A DNA stretch of 64,000 bases from Actinomycetaceae bacterium. Its GTDB lineage: Bacteria; Actinomycetota; Actinomycetes; Actinomycetales; Actinomycetaceae. Made by a program: the position numbers and the translations under genes. The notes under the pieces are model-generated. The model was given only the letters and a program-made list of their open reading frames with translations. It made no database searches and had not been told where the DNA came from. Numbering within the stretch: position 1 is the first letter of the stretch; every line of letters begins with the position of its first letter. Below are positions 46,214 through 55,704 of the stretch, piece after piece. The stretch is taken from assembly GCA_028724265.1 (NCBI GenBank), contig JAQYDG010000004.1:620001-684000 (forward strand), in the 5' to 3' direction.

Positions 46214-47173
46214 ATGGGTTTCACGATCGGTGTTGACGTTGGGGGCACGAAGATTGCCGCTGGTTTAGTTGACGAAGCGGGAAACCTGCTGACGAAGATT
46301 CGCCGTGCAACACCCGTCAACGGGGGTGATGCCGCGATCCCGATCGTCTCCGCCATGGCGAACGAGCTGGTTGGATGGGCAAAGAACAACGGCAACGCGG
46401 ATATTGACGGCATCGGGATTGGCGCGCCGGGTATCTGTACTGCTGATCGCACCACAGTGACGCGCGCAGCTAACCTTCATTGGTTTGACGTTCCGATCGC
46501 CACGATCGTCACAGAGGAGACGGGGATTCGCACGGTAGCAGAAAACGACGCGAACGCCGCCGCGTGGGCTGAGTACCGGTTCGGCGCCGGACGTGGATCC
46601 GGATCGATGATCGCCGTCACCTTGGGAACAGGAATCGGCGGCGGCATCGTTTTTGATGGGAACCTTCTGCGGGGTTCTCAAGGCTATGCTGCGGAAATCG
46701 GCCACATCGCAGTGATGCCAAGCGGTAGGCGCTGCGGGTGCGGTAAGCGCGGCTGCTGGGAGCGATACGCGTCAGGTACGGCGCTTGTCCATGAGGCACA
46801 TGAACTGCTGCGGTGGACACCTGAACGCGCGCCCATGCTCTTCGAACTCTGTGGAGGCCACGTTGAGCAGATCACTGGCCCCATGGTGATGGACGCGGCA
46901 GCAGCCGGTGACGAGGGAGCACAAGACGTTGTGCATTTCGTCGCGCACTGGATCGGCGTCGGACTCGGTGATTTGACGAATATCCTGGATCCGGACGTGT
47001 TCGTCATCGGCGGTGGATTGGGGGAAGCGGGCGATATCCTGCTCGATCCCGCGCGCGCCGCATTCGAGGAAAACGTGATGAACGCTAACGCACGCAGGCT
47101 CGCGCGGATTGTGCCAGCACAAATGGGTGGCGACGCCGGTATTGTTGGCGCAGCCGACCTGGCGCGGTTCTAG
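46214..47173 (+). CDS. Glucokinase (ROK family)
   Basis: The 319-residue ROK kinase has FTIGVDVGGTKIAAGLVDEA (phosphate loop), GIGIGAPGICTADRTTV, the catalytic Asp in TVAENDANAAAWAEYRFGAG, VTLGTGIGGGIV, the glucose-binding EIGHIAVMPSGRRCGCGKRG with the CxCGxxGCxE zinc motif, and PDVFVIGGGLGE. All catalytic residues are present, unlike in the ROK regulator at 28376-29608. ATG 46214 is preferred with GAGGAGCTTCA before it. It converges with hspR and their stop codons overlap. Confidence 0.92.
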   Translation: MGFTIGVDVGGTKIAAGLVDEAGNLLTKIRRATPVNGGDAAIPIVSAMANELVGWAKNNGNADIDGIGIGAPGICTADRTTVTRAANLHWFDVPIATIVTEETGIRTVAENDANAAAWAEYRFGAGRGSGSMIAVTLGTGIGGGIVFDGNLLRGSQGYAAEIGHIAVMPSGRRCGCGKRGCWERYASGTALVHEAHELLRWTPERAPMLFELCGGHVEQITGPMVMDAAAAGDEGAQDVVHFVAHWIGVGLGDLTNILDPDVFVIGGGLGEAGDILLDPARAAFEENVMNANARRLARIVPAQMGGDAGIVGAADLARF

Positions 47174-47739
47174 AACCCAAAAATCCACTCAAGCGGGTGG
47201 ACGGGCCGCCAGATCACGACCTGCCCATTCTGATCGGCCTCGTTCTGTTTGCCGTCGGCGTGCTCAGGGTCTGCGACGCCTGGATCGTCCACAGCCCGCA
47301 TCCCATGCATTCTGGCGCGCATCAGCGCTGCACGGTTGGCGAGCATCACCACGTCATCCTCCGGCCCCACAGCAAAAACGCGCTCCTGTTCGCTGCGCTG
47401 AGCTTGCGCAGCTTGCTGGGATTCCATAATCGTCTCCGCCTGATGCGCCACCGTCTTTTCCAGCTTGGCAATACGTGCATTGAGCTTTTCGATCTGAGCA
47501 CGCATCTGCATGATCTGCTGCACGCCAGCGAGGTTGATGCCTTCCTCCTGGGAAAGCTGTTGAACCTCCTGCAGCCGCTCAACGTCCGCCATCGAATATC
47601 TGCGCCCGCCGCCCTGCGTACGCTGAGCCTTCACTAAGCCGAGGCGATCGTACTGACGCACAGTTTGCGGATGCATACCAGCCAGTTGTGCCGCCACCGA
47701 CACGGTCAGGATCGGATCATTGTGACCAACCTTTGGCAT
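47170..47739 (-). CDS. hspR: Heat-shock repressor HspR (MerR family)
   Basis: The 189-residue MerR-type protein has the HTH AQLAGMHPQTVRQYDRLGLV, RRYSMADVERLQEVQQLSQE and a coiled coil (AQIEKLNARIAKLEKTVAHQ) followed by a longer low-complexity C-terminal tail than usual. HspR binds HAIR sites with DnaK as co-repressor; a matching site lies before dnaK (51910-51930). It is last in dnaK-grpE-dnaJ-hspR, the common actinobacterial order. GGAGAAAGGAGGGGCACG precedes the ATG. Confidence 0.93.
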   Translation of the reverse strand: MPKVGHNDPILTVSVAAQLAGMHPQTVRQYDRLGLVKAQRTQGGGRRYSMADVERLQEVQQLSQEEGINLAGVQQIMQMRAQIEKLNARIAKLEKTVAHQAETIMESQQAAQAQRSEQERVFAVGPEDDVVMLANRAALMRARMHGMRAVDDPGVADPEHADGKQNEADQNGQVVIWRPVHPLEWIFGF

Positions 47740-47780
47740 CGTGCCCCTCCTTTCTCCGCAGTTGCCAGTGCACCGAGGCG

Positions 47781-48803
47781 CTACAGCCGCGCCAGCTTGC
47801 TGAACTCTGCACGCGGATCGCTTTCACTGGTGGCTTTGCCAAACAGCTCAGCAGCCTTTCGTGCTTGTTCGCTCATCTTCTTCGGCACACTCACTTTGAT
47901 GCGCACATACAGATCGCCAGCAGGTTTGCCACCGGTTGCAGCTAACCCCCGGCCTTTGACTCTCAGCAGTTTGTCGGTTGACGATCCTGCGGGAATCTTC
48001 ACCTGCACCGAGCTGCCGTCCACGGTGGGAACAGCGACCGTCGCCCCCAATGCGGCCTCCGCGAATCCAACCGGCAGATTCACATACACGTCACGACCCT
48101 GCAGTTCATAGACCGGATGCGGTTCAACCCGAACAGTCACGAGAATGTCGCCAGCAGCACCCCCGTTGATACCGGGATTGCCTTTCCCTTTAATGCGAAT
48201 CTTTTGCCCGTCATTGACGCCAGCAGGAATCCGCGCTGTAACGGACTTGCCCTGTTTCGTCTGCATTTTAACGGTCGTTCCATTCACTGCTTGCCGGAGC
48301 GGGATTGACACGGATGCGTTCATATCCGCGCCTTTCCTGGAGCCGGACGCGCCCTGAAAACCAAACCCGCTTCCGGATGTTCCCGCCGAGCGCCCGCCGA
48401 AAAGACCAGAGAACAAATCGCCCATACCAGCGCCTGAACCACCGCCCATGCCACTGGTGGAAAAATGCACGTTTCCATTTCCACCGAACATTGAGCTGAA
48501 AATATCCTCGAAACCACCAGTTCCAGACGAACTCCCTGCCCCCGCCGAGAACCTTGGCCCACGACCCGCAAATGCGCGGATCGCATCATATTGCTTTCGA
48601 TCTTCAGGGTTCGACAGCACCTGGTAAGCTTCACCGATTTCCTTGAACCTGTTCTCAGCAGCAGTGTCGCCAGGGTTCCTATCTGGATGATACTGCCGCG
48701 CTAGTTTACGGTATGCTTTTTTGATCTCGTCACTCGACGCATCTTTGGACACTCCGAGAGCCTTGTAGAAATCCTTGTCCATCCAATCCTGACTAGCAGC
48801 CAT
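47781..48803 (-). CDS. dnaJ: DnaJ/CbpA-type co-chaperone without zinc domain
   Basis: The 340-residue Hsp40 has a J domain ([23 protein letters not shown] at 39-41), then a Gly/Phe/Ser-rich linker to about residue 160, and two C-terminal peptide-binding domains ([52 protein letters not shown]). The four CxxCxGxG repeats of class A DnaJ are absent, so it is class B. It follows grpE by 125 bp and precedes hspR by 41 bp. It stimulates DnaK ATPase activity. Confidence 0.92.
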   Translation of the reverse strand: MAASQDWMDKDFYKALGVSKDASSDEIKKAYRKLARQYHPDRNPGDTAAENRFKEIGEAYQVLSNPEDRKQYDAIRAFAGRGPRFSAGAGSSSGTGGFEDIFSSMFGGNGNVHFSTSGMGGGSGAGMGDLFSGLFGGRSAGTSGSGFGFQGASGSRKGADMNASVSIPLRQAVNGTTVKMQTKQGKSVTARIPAGVNDGQKIRIKGKGNPGINGGAAGDILVTVRVEPHPVYELQGRDVYVNLPVGFAEAALGATVAVPTVDGSSVQVKIPAGSSTDKLLRVKGRGLAATGGKPAGDLYVRIKVSVPKKMSEQARKAAELFGKATSESDPRAEFSKLARL

Positions 48804-48927
48804 CCGCGCTCACCTCCTTGCTCCGCATATGCATTGTGAATGTAATGTGCTGTATCTTATCTTTTTGTTGACTTCTTGTTGTTGACGAATCTTAACGATC
48901 CGCGTGAGCCTTTTCGAGCATCGTCGG

Positions 48928-49746
48928 CTATTCGGGCGACACCACACCCACACGCGCCGCCCTGATGAGACGATCGTCCGCCTTATAACCGGGCTGAATG
49001 ACCATCTGGATCTGTTCGGACTCAACGTCCGCACTCGTCTGATGCATTAGAGCCTCGTGAATCTGCGGATCGAACGCATCGCCTGCAGCTCCAAACCGTT
49101 CCAGATGAAAATTCGTCTTGAGCGTGTTTTCCAGCTTGTCGAAAATCAAGCCGGCAGTCCCTTCAGCATCGCCGTGCTCCCGTGCCAGCTGAATATCGTC
49201 AAGCACCGGAAGGAGCTCTTCCAGCACCTTTGACTCTCCGTTAGCGCGGTGAGTCACTGCCTCCTGCTTGGATCTTTTGACGTAGTTGGAGTACTCCTGC
49301 TGAACGTTGTAGAGATCCGCTTTGCGGCGTGCAAGCTGATCCTGCAAGTCCGCAATCGTATTCATCGCCTCGGCTAGCGGGTCGTCAGCAACATCCGAGC
49401 TATGCGAGCCGTCCGACGCTGCCGAACTACCCGAGTTATCCGAGCTATCCATAGCAGGATCGTTAGTGCCAGCTGGTTTGCCATCCGCGTCAGCTGAACC
49501 CGTCTGGGCGCTCATACTCGGATTCTCAGAACCTGAGTCCTCATGAGCCGGCATATGGACTGAACCTTGTTTCCCGGAATCTGGCATCGCACCCGCAACT
49601 GGCGAATCAGCACTATCGGCGCCTACACCAGACTCAGCCGCATTGGACGGGTGAAAGGAACCTTCCGCTCCGTCCGTATGCTCAGCACCTCCCGCACGTT
49701 GAGCCTCACTCGGCACGCCGTCGTTCATTTTGTCGTCTTCTGCCAT
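48928..49746 (-). CDS. grpE: Nucleotide exchange factor GrpE with long acidic N-terminus
   Basis: The product is 272 residues. The GrpE fold is confined to the last 150 (TIADLQDQLARRKADLYNVQ, LEELLPVLDDIQLAREHGDA, FDPQIHEALMHQTSADV). The first 120 residues are Asp, Ser, Gly, Ala-rich and disordered-looking. GrpE makes DnaK release ADP. ATG 49746 has AGAGGAAGACG. It is 99 bp after dnaK. Confidence 0.93.
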   Translation of the reverse strand: MAEDDKMNDGVPSEAQRAGGAEHTDGAEGSFHPSNAAESGVGADSADSPVAGAMPDSGKQGSVHMPAHEDSGSENPSMSAQTGSADADGKPAGTNDPAMDSSDNSGSSAASDGSHSSDVADDPLAEAMNTIADLQDQLARRKADLYNVQQEYSNYVKRSKQEAVTHRANGESKVLEELLPVLDDIQLAREHGDAEGTAGLIFDKLENTLKTNFHLERFGAAGDAFDPQIHEALMHQTSADVESEQIQMVIQPGYKADDRLIRAARVGVVSPE

Positions 49747-49845
49747 CGTCTTCCTCTTTTCTGCGGTTGTGACGAGGTGAAACAACCCGGCAGCTGAGCC
49801 ACAATAGTTTCACCTCGTCACCGAACGCTCTCGATCGCAGCGCGA

Positions 49846-51714
49846 TTACTTCTGATCGTCGTCATCCACAACTTCGGCGTCCACAACGTCATCATCCGAT
49901 GACGAGCCGGATGCACTTCCCGCAGCGCCCGCATCTGCAGCGCCCGTAGCGTCAGCCGCCTGGCCGGCTGAGTACAGCGCTTGCCCGATCTGCTGAGCCT
50001 TCTCATTCAGCTCATCGAGGGCAGCCTTCACGGCAGCGGTATCCGTACCTTTGAGTGCTTCCTTCACCTTGTCGGTTGCACCCTGGACTTCGGTGGTCAC
50101 AGAATCTGGCAGCTTATCCTTGTTGTCACTCAACAACTTTTCGATGCTGTACACCGTCTGTTCTGCGGCGTTGCGCGTATCGGCTTCTTCCTTCGCCTTC
50201 TTATCCTCAGCAGCGTGTTCTTCCGCTTCCTTCACCATGCGGTCGATATCCTCCTTGCTCAAGGCGGATCCGCCAGTGACGGTAATGGACTGTTCCTTGC
50301 CAGTGCCCTTGTCACGTGCAGACACATGCACAATGCCGTTCGCATCGATATCGAATGTGACCTCGATTTGCGGGATTCCACGCGGCGCCGGTGCGATGCC
50401 GTCCAAGTCGAACGTTGCAAGCTTCTTGTTATCGCGAGTGAACTCGCGCTCACCCTGGAACACCTGAATCGACACGCTCGGCTGGTTGTCCTCAGCAGTG
50501 CTGAAAACCTCTGAACGCTTGGTTGGAATGGCCGTATTGCGCTCGATCAGCTTCGTCATGATGCCACCCTTTGTTTCAATGCCAAGCGAGAGTGGCGTGA
50601 CGTCGATCAACAACACGTCCTTACGGTCACCAGTGATCACACCAGACTGCAGCGCTGCACCGACAGCCACGACCTCGTCCGGGTTCACGCCCTTGTTGGG
50701 CTCACGTCCACCGGTCAGTTCCTTCACAACCTCGGTGACGGCTGGCATACGCGTGGATCCACCCACCAGCACCACGTGATCAATTTCGGACACAGAAATG
50801 CCGGCATCCTTGATGACGTTGGCAAACGGCTGCTTTGTGCGCTCCAGAAGATCCTTCGTCATATCCTCAAATTTCGCGCGCGAAAGGGTTTCATCAACGT
50901 GAATCGGACCAGAATCGCTCATCGAAATATAAGGCAGAGAAATCGAGGTAGTTGTGGCGCTCGACAGCTCCATCTTGGCCTTTTCCGCTGCCTCCTTCAG
51001 GCGCTGCAGTGCGATCTTATCCTGCGAGAGGTCAACGCCAGACCCCGTTTTCACCTGATCCACCAACCAGTTGACCACACGCTGATCCCAGTCGTCACCG
51101 CCCAGATGGTTGTCACCAGACGTTGCACGCACCTGAATAGTACTGAAGCCATCCTCATCCTTGCCGACTTCCAGCAGGGACACATCGAAAGTGCCGCCAC
51201 CGAGGTCGAACACAAGAATGAGCTCGTCTTCCTTGCCTTTCTCAAGGCCGTAAGCCAAGGCCGCTGCTGTCGGCTCGTTCACAATACGCTGCACATTCAG
51301 ACCGGCGATCGTGCCGGCATCCTTGGTTGCTTGCCGCTGAGCATCGTTGAAGTACGCAGGAACAGTAATCACCGCGTCGGTGACCGTCTCGCCCAAATAT
51401 GCTTCAGCATCTTTCTTCAGCTTCTGCAGAATAAAAGCGGAAATCTGTTGCGGCGTGTACGTGGTACCGTCAATCGTGGTTGTCCAGCCCGTCCCCATAT
51501 GGCGCTTGACCGACGCGATGGTGCGATCCACATTCGTCACTGCCTGACGCTTGGCAACCTCACCAACCAGCACTTCACCCGTCTTCGAAAAACCAACAAC
51601 GGACGGTGTTGTACGGCCGCCTTCCGCGTTGGCGATGACCGTCGGTTCGCCGCCTTCCAACACGGCTACGACAGAGTTTGTTGTACCCAGATCGATACCA
51701 ACTGCACGCGACAT
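49846..51714 (-). CDS. dnaK: Chaperone DnaK (Hsp70)
   Basis: The 622-residue Hsp70 has [20 protein letters not shown] at the start, [57 protein letters not shown], and the substrate domain from [20 protein letters not shown] on. It ends with [29 protein letters not shown] precedes the ATG. It heads the heat-shock operon; the HAIR site lies about 200 bp upstream. Confidence 0.98.
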   Translation of the reverse strand: MSRAVGIDLGTTNSVVAVLEGGEPTVIANAEGGRTTPSVVGFSKTGEVLVGEVAKRQAVTNVDRTIASVKRHMGTGWTTTIDGTTYTPQQISAFILQKLKKDAEAYLGETVTDAVITVPAYFNDAQRQATKDAGTIAGLNVQRIVNEPTAAALAYGLEKGKEDELILVFDLGGGTFDVSLLEVGKDEDGFSTIQVRATSGDNHLGGDDWDQRVVNWLVDQVKTGSGVDLSQDKIALQRLKEAAEKAKMELSSATTTSISLPYISMSDSGPIHVDETLSRAKFEDMTKDLLERTKQPFANVIKDAGISVSEIDHVVLVGGSTRMPAVTEVVKELTGGREPNKGVNPDEVVAVGAALQSGVITGDRKDVLLIDVTPLSLGIETKGGIMTKLIERNTAIPTKRSEVFSTAEDNQPSVSIQVFQGEREFTRDNKKLATFDLDGIAPAPRGIPQIEVTFDIDANGIVHVSARDKGTGKEQSITVTGGSALSKEDIDRMVKEAEEHAAEDKKAKEEADTRNAAEQTVYSIEKLLSDNKDKLPDSVTTEVQGATDKVKEALKGTDTAAVKAALDELNEKAQQIGQALYSAGQAADATGAADAGAAGSASGSSSDDDVVDAEVVDDDDQK

Positions 51715-51909
51715 CGAGATCTCCTTTACTCGTTGTTCTTTTCAAGCCCTTATGAAGTTTTCCGCGTGCTAAGTTGTGCACTAAGCACGCGCTATTCCCA
51801 AGCTGTGAACAGTCCTGACATTCAGCCTTTTCGGCATCAACTCCGCGCAAACACGCGATGACGAAGCCTAACTGATCGCCAAAACCTCACACCTGCTCTC
51901 GCTAGCTTT

Positions 51910-51930
51910 CTTGAGTCTATACCACTCAAC
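51910..51930. promoter_or_regulatory. HAIR element (HspR binding site) upstream of dnaK
   Basis: CTTGAGT, 7 bp, ACTCAAC matches the HspR consensus CTTGAGT-N7-ACTCAAG with one change. On the dnaK strand it overlaps TATAGA, a likely -10 element, so bound HspR would block transcription. Confidence 0.88.
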
Positions 51931-52304
51931 TTTAGGGCGTCTAGTTTTATTCCATCATTCGTTGAACTTCTTTTTAAGGCCTTGCTAATTCTGAGTCCCG
52001 TGGCGCCGAACCTCTTTGATGCTTTGTACTTTCGACGCTTTGCACTTTCGGCTTGCAGACGCCTGGCGTCTGCGGCTCGCGGTAGACCTCGTCATGTCGT
52101 TGGCCAGCAACATCTTTAGCCAGTAGTGCGTTCTGCCGGTGACGCCCACAGCCCGCAGCACCCTCGTATAGCTGGCAGCAGCCTCGGCACACGGCAACCA
52201 TCGTCATATCTTCGGCACACAGCATCGAGGATTCGACTCGCCGCATCAAGGATTCGCAAATACTGCTCGAATCCGTTACACTAGAAAAGCACTTTTTGTG
52301 TACT
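51931..52304. other. Spacer between dnaK operon promoter and tRNA-Ser, no clear gene
   Basis: The whole gap from the dnaK start to the tRNA is 590 bp. Beyond the HAIR site it has a minus-strand frame at 51985-52197 that reads AAASYTRVLRAVGVTGRTHY, loosely like the short helical segment in front of some HNH-endonuclease domains, but no HNH motif follows. The tRNA promoter should lie at about 52265-52300 (TACACT as possible -10). Confidence 0.35.
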
Positions 52305-52389
52305 GGAGGTATCGCCTAGTGGCCTATGGCGCACGCTTGGAAAGCGTGTTGGGTGCAAGCCCTCGGGAGTTCGAATCTCCCTACCTCCG
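52305..52389 (+). tRNA. tRNA-Ser (anticodon GGA), prophage integration target
   Basis: An 85-nt class II tRNA: acceptor arms GGAGGTA and TACCTCC with discriminator G, anticodon stem CACGC/GCGTG and loop TTGGAAA with anticodon GGA, a long variable arm, and T-arm with GTTCGAATC. It reads UCC and UCU codons. A tyrosine integrase gene begins 192 bp downstream, so the 3' end of this gene is the probable attachment core. Confidence 0.95.
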
Positions 52390-52480
52390 CTTCGCGGCTT
52401 GCCCGAGTTTTCCGCCCGGTCAAGCCATTTTTATTGCTATCACGCGGAAAAGTCGGGGTGCTCGTCTCACAGCCACAGTG

Positions 52481-52538
52481 CCAGTAAGTGACAGGAAATG
52501 CCAGAAAGTGACATTTCGTATCCCCCACGTATCCCCCA
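52481..52538. repeat. Two direct-repeat pairs between tRNA and integrase
   Basis: CCAGTAAGTGACA (52481-52493) recurs as CCAGAAAGTGACA (52501-52513), 20 bp apart. Directly after, CGTATCCCCCA is repeated head to tail (52517-52527, 52528-52538). Their place in the attachment region suggests arm-type binding sites of the integrase; that is inference. Confidence 0.6.
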
Positions 52539-52581
52539 AAATGTAGGGTGGAACCACACGCAACAACGAGGGGTAACGGTC

Positions 52582-53742
52582 ATGCGTCACAGGCTATTCG
52601 GATCAATCGAACACAAAACAAGCGGTCGCTACCGCGCCTCATTCCCGAACCCCGCCTACGGCGAACCAGGCGAACCAAAACGCATCAATCGCATGTTCAC
52701 ACGTAAAGGCGAAGCAGACACCTGGCTCGCTAAACAGCAAGCACTCATCGAGGCAGAGAAATGGCGCTCGCCACTCCAAGCAGCCCACGCAGCCCGCAAA
52801 CAAGCAGCAGCACAACTCACATTCGGCGAGTATTTCGAGCACTACATGCAAACAACCAGCCTGCGCCCATCCTCCCGGCACTCCTACGAGTCCCACTACA
52901 AGAACCATTTGAAACCCAAATGGGAGAACGTTCCACTCCATGACATCACGCGTGAAGCGGTCACAACGTGGGTGCACACTCAGCTGTCGCCAGACCATCC
53001 AGCCGCCCGCAAGCACGCGTTCGAGACATTCCGCATTATCATGAATCGTGCTGTGGAGGATGGTCTCATCCCCTATGCCCCGGTCACGCGCTCGGAGGCA
53101 GCGTTCGTTGGTTCTGGCGCGCGAAACAACCCGAGGAAACAGACTCACCTGCTGATCGAACCCTCCCATTTGACAGGGCTGATTACTGCCGCGCCAAGCC
53201 CCTACAATCTTCTTTTCGAGCTGATGGGCGTGTACGGGTTACGACCCGGCGAAGCACTAGAACTTCGCCGCATGGATGTGGATTTCAAGGATGGGAGCAT
53301 CTCTATTCGGCGGAATGTACAGTTTGTGGACGGTAACGTGGCTGTGGGTGAGCCGAAAACACAGGCTGGTGCTCGTACCGTTTTCCCTGCAGTCTCGTTC
53401 ATGGTGAAGTTGAAAGCCCACGCGGATCGTCTTCCTGAGGATGCTGGCCAGCTCCTGTTCCCACGACCGTATGATTCAGCTCAGCATGTGACGCTTGGAA
53501 TGTTGCAGCATCATGTGCAGAATCTTTCCCGCAAGCTTGGCTACCCCGCGTATCGACCCTACGATTTTCGGCATACGGCGATTACGAACGCCATGCACAT
53601 TCCTGGTGTGGATCCGCACGATGTGCAAGAGATGGTTGGCCATTCTAATGTTGCGATGACGGAGTATTACATGGTGCGTTCGGCTGGGAGGCTTCGTCGG
53701 CTGGGTGAGACGATCGGAAACGCGAGGCAGACCGAAGAATAG
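52582..53742 (+). CDS. int: Phage tyrosine integrase
   Basis: The 386-residue tyrosine recombinase has an N-terminal arm-binding part (SIEHKTSGRYRASFP), a SAM-like core-binding domain (QLTFGEYFEHYMQTTSLRPS) and a catalytic domain with Arg in GVYGLRPGEALELRR, Lys in GEPKTQAGARTV, RPYDFRHTAITNAM (Tyr where the first His is usual), GHSNVAMTEYY with the nucleophile Tyr. ATG 52582 has GAGGGGTAACGGTC. It reads away from the tRNA, toward the convergent late genes. Confidence 0.95.
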   Translation: MRHRLFGSIEHKTSGRYRASFPNPAYGEPGEPKRINRMFTRKGEADTWLAKQQALIEAEKWRSPLQAAHAARKQAAAQLTFGEYFEHYMQTTSLRPSSRHSYESHYKNHLKPKWENVPLHDITREAVTTWVHTQLSPDHPAARKHAFETFRIIMNRAVEDGLIPYAPVTRSEAAFVGSGARNNPRKQTHLLIEPSHLTGLITAAPSPYNLLFELMGVYGLRPGEALELRRMDVDFKDGSISIRRNVQFVDGNVAVGEPKTQAGARTVFPAVSFMVKLKAHADRLPEDAGQLLFPRPYDSAQHVTLGMLQHHVQNLSRKLGYPAYRPYDFRHTAITNAMHIPGVDPHDVQEMVGHSNVAMTEYYMVRSAGRLRRLGETIGNARQTEE

Positions 53743-53840
53743 CCGGACTCGTTGGGACTGATGCGGACTGATCCGGACTGGTTGGGACAAGTTGGGACAG
53801 ACTGGGACAAGTAGGACAGGTTTTTTGGGCATGAAAAAGG

Positions 53841-53878
53841 AGGGGGTAGGGTCACCTGGTGCGGTGATCCTACCCCCT
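53841..53878 (-). terminator. Strong hairpin terminator between int and the late operon
   Basis: AGGGGGTAGG and CCTACCCCCT, extended inward by GTCACC and GGTGAT, make a 16-bp stem with a 6-nt loop. On the minus strand the run CCTTTTTCAT follows, so it ends leftward late transcription. It may also stop rightward int transcription. Short GTTGGGAC repeats lie just before it (53750-53815). Confidence 0.85.
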
Positions 53879-53906
53879 TGTGTTGTGGGTTTGTGCGGGG
53901 TGTGGT

Positions 53907-54299
53907 CTAGCTGCTTGCGGGTGGAGTGTCCCCCTTGTGGAGGCGGTCAAGCATAATATTGCGCGCAATGTCTATGGTTTGTTCTTGCCGCTTTTCTAGC
54001 CGGCTTATCCGCTTATCCTCGATATCGCGGAATTGTTGGGCATCGGCGCGGATTTCCCCGACCTGGTGGCCGAGGCTCTCAATCATCGAAGTATGAAGGT
54101 CTTGCGAGGTCAGTATCCCGTCGATTTTATCGGCCATGCTCTCACCGTGATCTGGTTTGAATTGGCGGGAGACCTCTGTGATGGTTGCGCCGGTGGTTTG
54201 CTCTGTTTGGGTGGATTTACGCCAGGCGGCGAGTGAGGTGAGCAGGGCTGCGAGCCCACCGAACCCGCCCAGCGCCTGAATGATGTCGGCTCCGCCCAT
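53907..54299 (-). CDS. Phage membrane protein, DUF2746-like
   Basis: The 130-residue protein has one N-terminal hydrophobic segment (IIQALGGFGGLAALLTSLAA) and a long helical, charged rest (SLGHQVGEIRADAQQFRDIE, KRISRLEKRQEQTIDIAR), probably a coiled coil. This layout matches DUF2746-type proteins that lie beside holins in actinophages. It is the last late gene, abutting the holin gene. A role as second holin or lysis helper is possible. Confidence 0.65.
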   Translation of the reverse strand: MGGADIIQALGGFGGLAALLTSLAAWRKSTQTEQTTGATITEVSRQFKPDHGESMADKIDGILTSQDLHTSMIESLGHQVGEIRADAQQFRDIEDKRISRLEKRQEQTIDIARNIMLDRLHKGDTPPASS

Positions 54300-54563
54300 C
54301 TATTCACCTTCACGGTCAGCCGCCGCGCGTGGTGGGGTGAGGTCGTAGAGGCCGGCTGCTGCCAGGCCGAGAATGAGGCCTTGGCTTGCGGCCTCCCACA
54401 GGCCGGAACCGGCGAACACGTACGCGGCCATGTTGAGGGTGAGGCCGAGCAGGAGGGCTGCGAGTGCCGCCCACTTCCCGCCCAAGCCGAGATTCTTTAG
54501 CAGGTTGGTGAGGGCGATAATGGCGGGCACGCTCGCAATCGTGGTCACGGTATCAATCATCAT
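54300..54563 (-). CDS. Phage holin
   Basis: The 87-residue protein has two to three hydrophobic helices (VPAIIALTNLLKNLG, WAALAALLLGLTLNMAAYVF, GLILGLAAAGLYDL) and a charged tail (PPRAAADREGE). Size, topology and position between the endolysin and the DUF2746-like gene fit a holin that makes membrane holes for the endolysin. The family is not certain. Confidence 0.75.
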   Translation of the reverse strand: MMIDTVTTIASVPAIIALTNLLKNLGLGGKWAALAALLLGLTLNMAAYVFAGSGLWEAASQGLILGLAAAGLYDLTPPRAAADREGE

Positions 54564-54575
54564 ATGCTCCTTCGT

Positions 54576-55586
54576 TTAGTGCTTGTTGAGCCAGGTCTGC
54601 CATGCGCTCATGGTTGCTTTCCCGGCGATCCCGTCTTGCGCGGCACCCACATATTTCTGTGTGGCACGCACAGAGTTCACGCCGAAATATCCGTCTGCCG
54701 GCGTGCCGATGCGCTTCTGCCAGGCTTTGATGGCTGGTGAGCCTTTCGCGCCGCGCGCAACCCACCCCCAGCCGGAGGTCGCGTGGGGCACGTATTTCTT
54801 GTTGACCGTCGGCTGGGAGGATATCACGCCGTCTTGGGGCGTGCCCATCACGCGCTGCAGGGCGCGGATCGAATCCTTCCCGAACCACCCGTCAACAGTG
54901 AGCTTCCCCCCGCCCGGGCGTGCTGCCGTGGTTTTCACGGCCGGCTTACTGGCCGGCTTGTTGGTTGGTGTGGCGTAGGCCGTCCAGCCCGCCTTGTCCA
55001 TGTAGGCCACATCCAGGTCAACACGACCCGCCCAGCCGGGCACCTTCCCCGTACTCGTGTACTGGTAGGCGGCCACCGTCACCTTGCCGCGCGGCCGGTG
55101 CGTTGCGGGCAGTTGCACGTCGCCGAGAATGTTCTTGCGGGTGGTGAGATAGCCTGCCACCCACACGCCATAGTCGGAGCCGAGCGTTCCAGTCCAGTCC
55201 GTGTTTTTCAGGACGGACGCGGACGCGTACAGCCATGGGCGTACCCCGGTGAGCCGGTACACTTCGTCGAGCCAGGCTCGCACCCACGCGTGGTCTTGCA
55301 GGTCATGCCGGGTGGGTTCCCAGTCGAGGATAAGGATGGCGCGACCGATATAGGGGCGTACTGTCGACACGTAGTGTTCTGCCTCGCTGCGCGGGTTCCC
55401 GCCTGAGGCGAAGTGGTAGAGGCCGAGGAGTTTCCCGGCGGTGAGGGTGGCTTGCGCGAAGCCACGCATGGTTTGGTCTACCCAGCCGGTACCCTCCGTG
55501 GCCTTACAAATAATGAAGTCTGCGCCCGTGCCGGCGACGTTGAGGCCGGCCTGGTAGTGGGAAATGTCGATCCCGTGAAGCATCAT
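54576..55586 (-). CDS. Phage endolysin, GH25 lysozyme with C-terminal binding repeats
   Basis: The 336-residue protein has an N-terminal GH25 muramidase domain, about residues 1-190 (GIDISHYQAGLNVAGTGADF, ATEGTGWVDQTMRGF, LILDWEPTRHDLQDHAWV with the acidic pair). A Lys/Pro/Ala linker follows, then three repeats of the form DGxFGxxSIRAxQxxxGTPxDG, likely to bind the wall. ATG 55586 has AAAGGACAC. It cleaves peptidoglycan at the end of infection. It has no signal peptide, consistent with holin-dependent release. Confidence 0.92.
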   Translation of the reverse strand: MMLHGIDISHYQAGLNVAGTGADFIICKATEGTGWVDQTMRGFAQATLTAGKLLGLYHFASGGNPRSEAEHYVSTVRPYIGRAILILDWEPTRHDLQDHAWVRAWLDEVYRLTGVRPWLYASASVLKNTDWTGTLGSDYGVWVAGYLTTRKNILGDVQLPATHRPRGKVTVAAYQYTSTGKVPGWAGRVDLDVAYMDKAGWTAYATPTNKPASKPAVKTTAARPGGGKLTVDGWFGKDSIRALQRVMGTPQDGVISSQPTVNKKYVPHATSGWGWVARGAKGSPAIKAWQKRIGTPADGYFGVNSVRATQKYVGAAQDGIAGKATMSAWQTWLNKH

Positions 55587-55634
55587 GTGTCCTTTCTCTT
55601 TGCTCTCGTGTGGCGCGCTCACCACCTACTCATC

Positions 55635-55676
55635 ACAAAGCTCACCACTGTGGGAAGCTGGAGTGGTGAGCTTTGT
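55635..55676 (-). terminator. Perfect 15-bp hairpin before the endolysin gene
   Basis: ACAAAGCTCACCACT and AGTGGTGAGCTTTGT form a perfect 15-bp stem with a 12-nt loop, between the tail genes and the lysis cassette. No U tract follows on the minus strand, so full termination is doubtful. It may attenuate transcription or protect the lysis transcript end. Confidence 0.6.
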
Positions 55677-55704
55677 GTGTAGTTCAGCGTGAGCGGGTGT
55701 GTGG

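Noticed and set aside
51985-52197. Possible remnant of an HNH-endonuclease-associated protein
   Set aside because: Only about 25 residues look vaguely similar, no HNH motif follows and start signals are weak.
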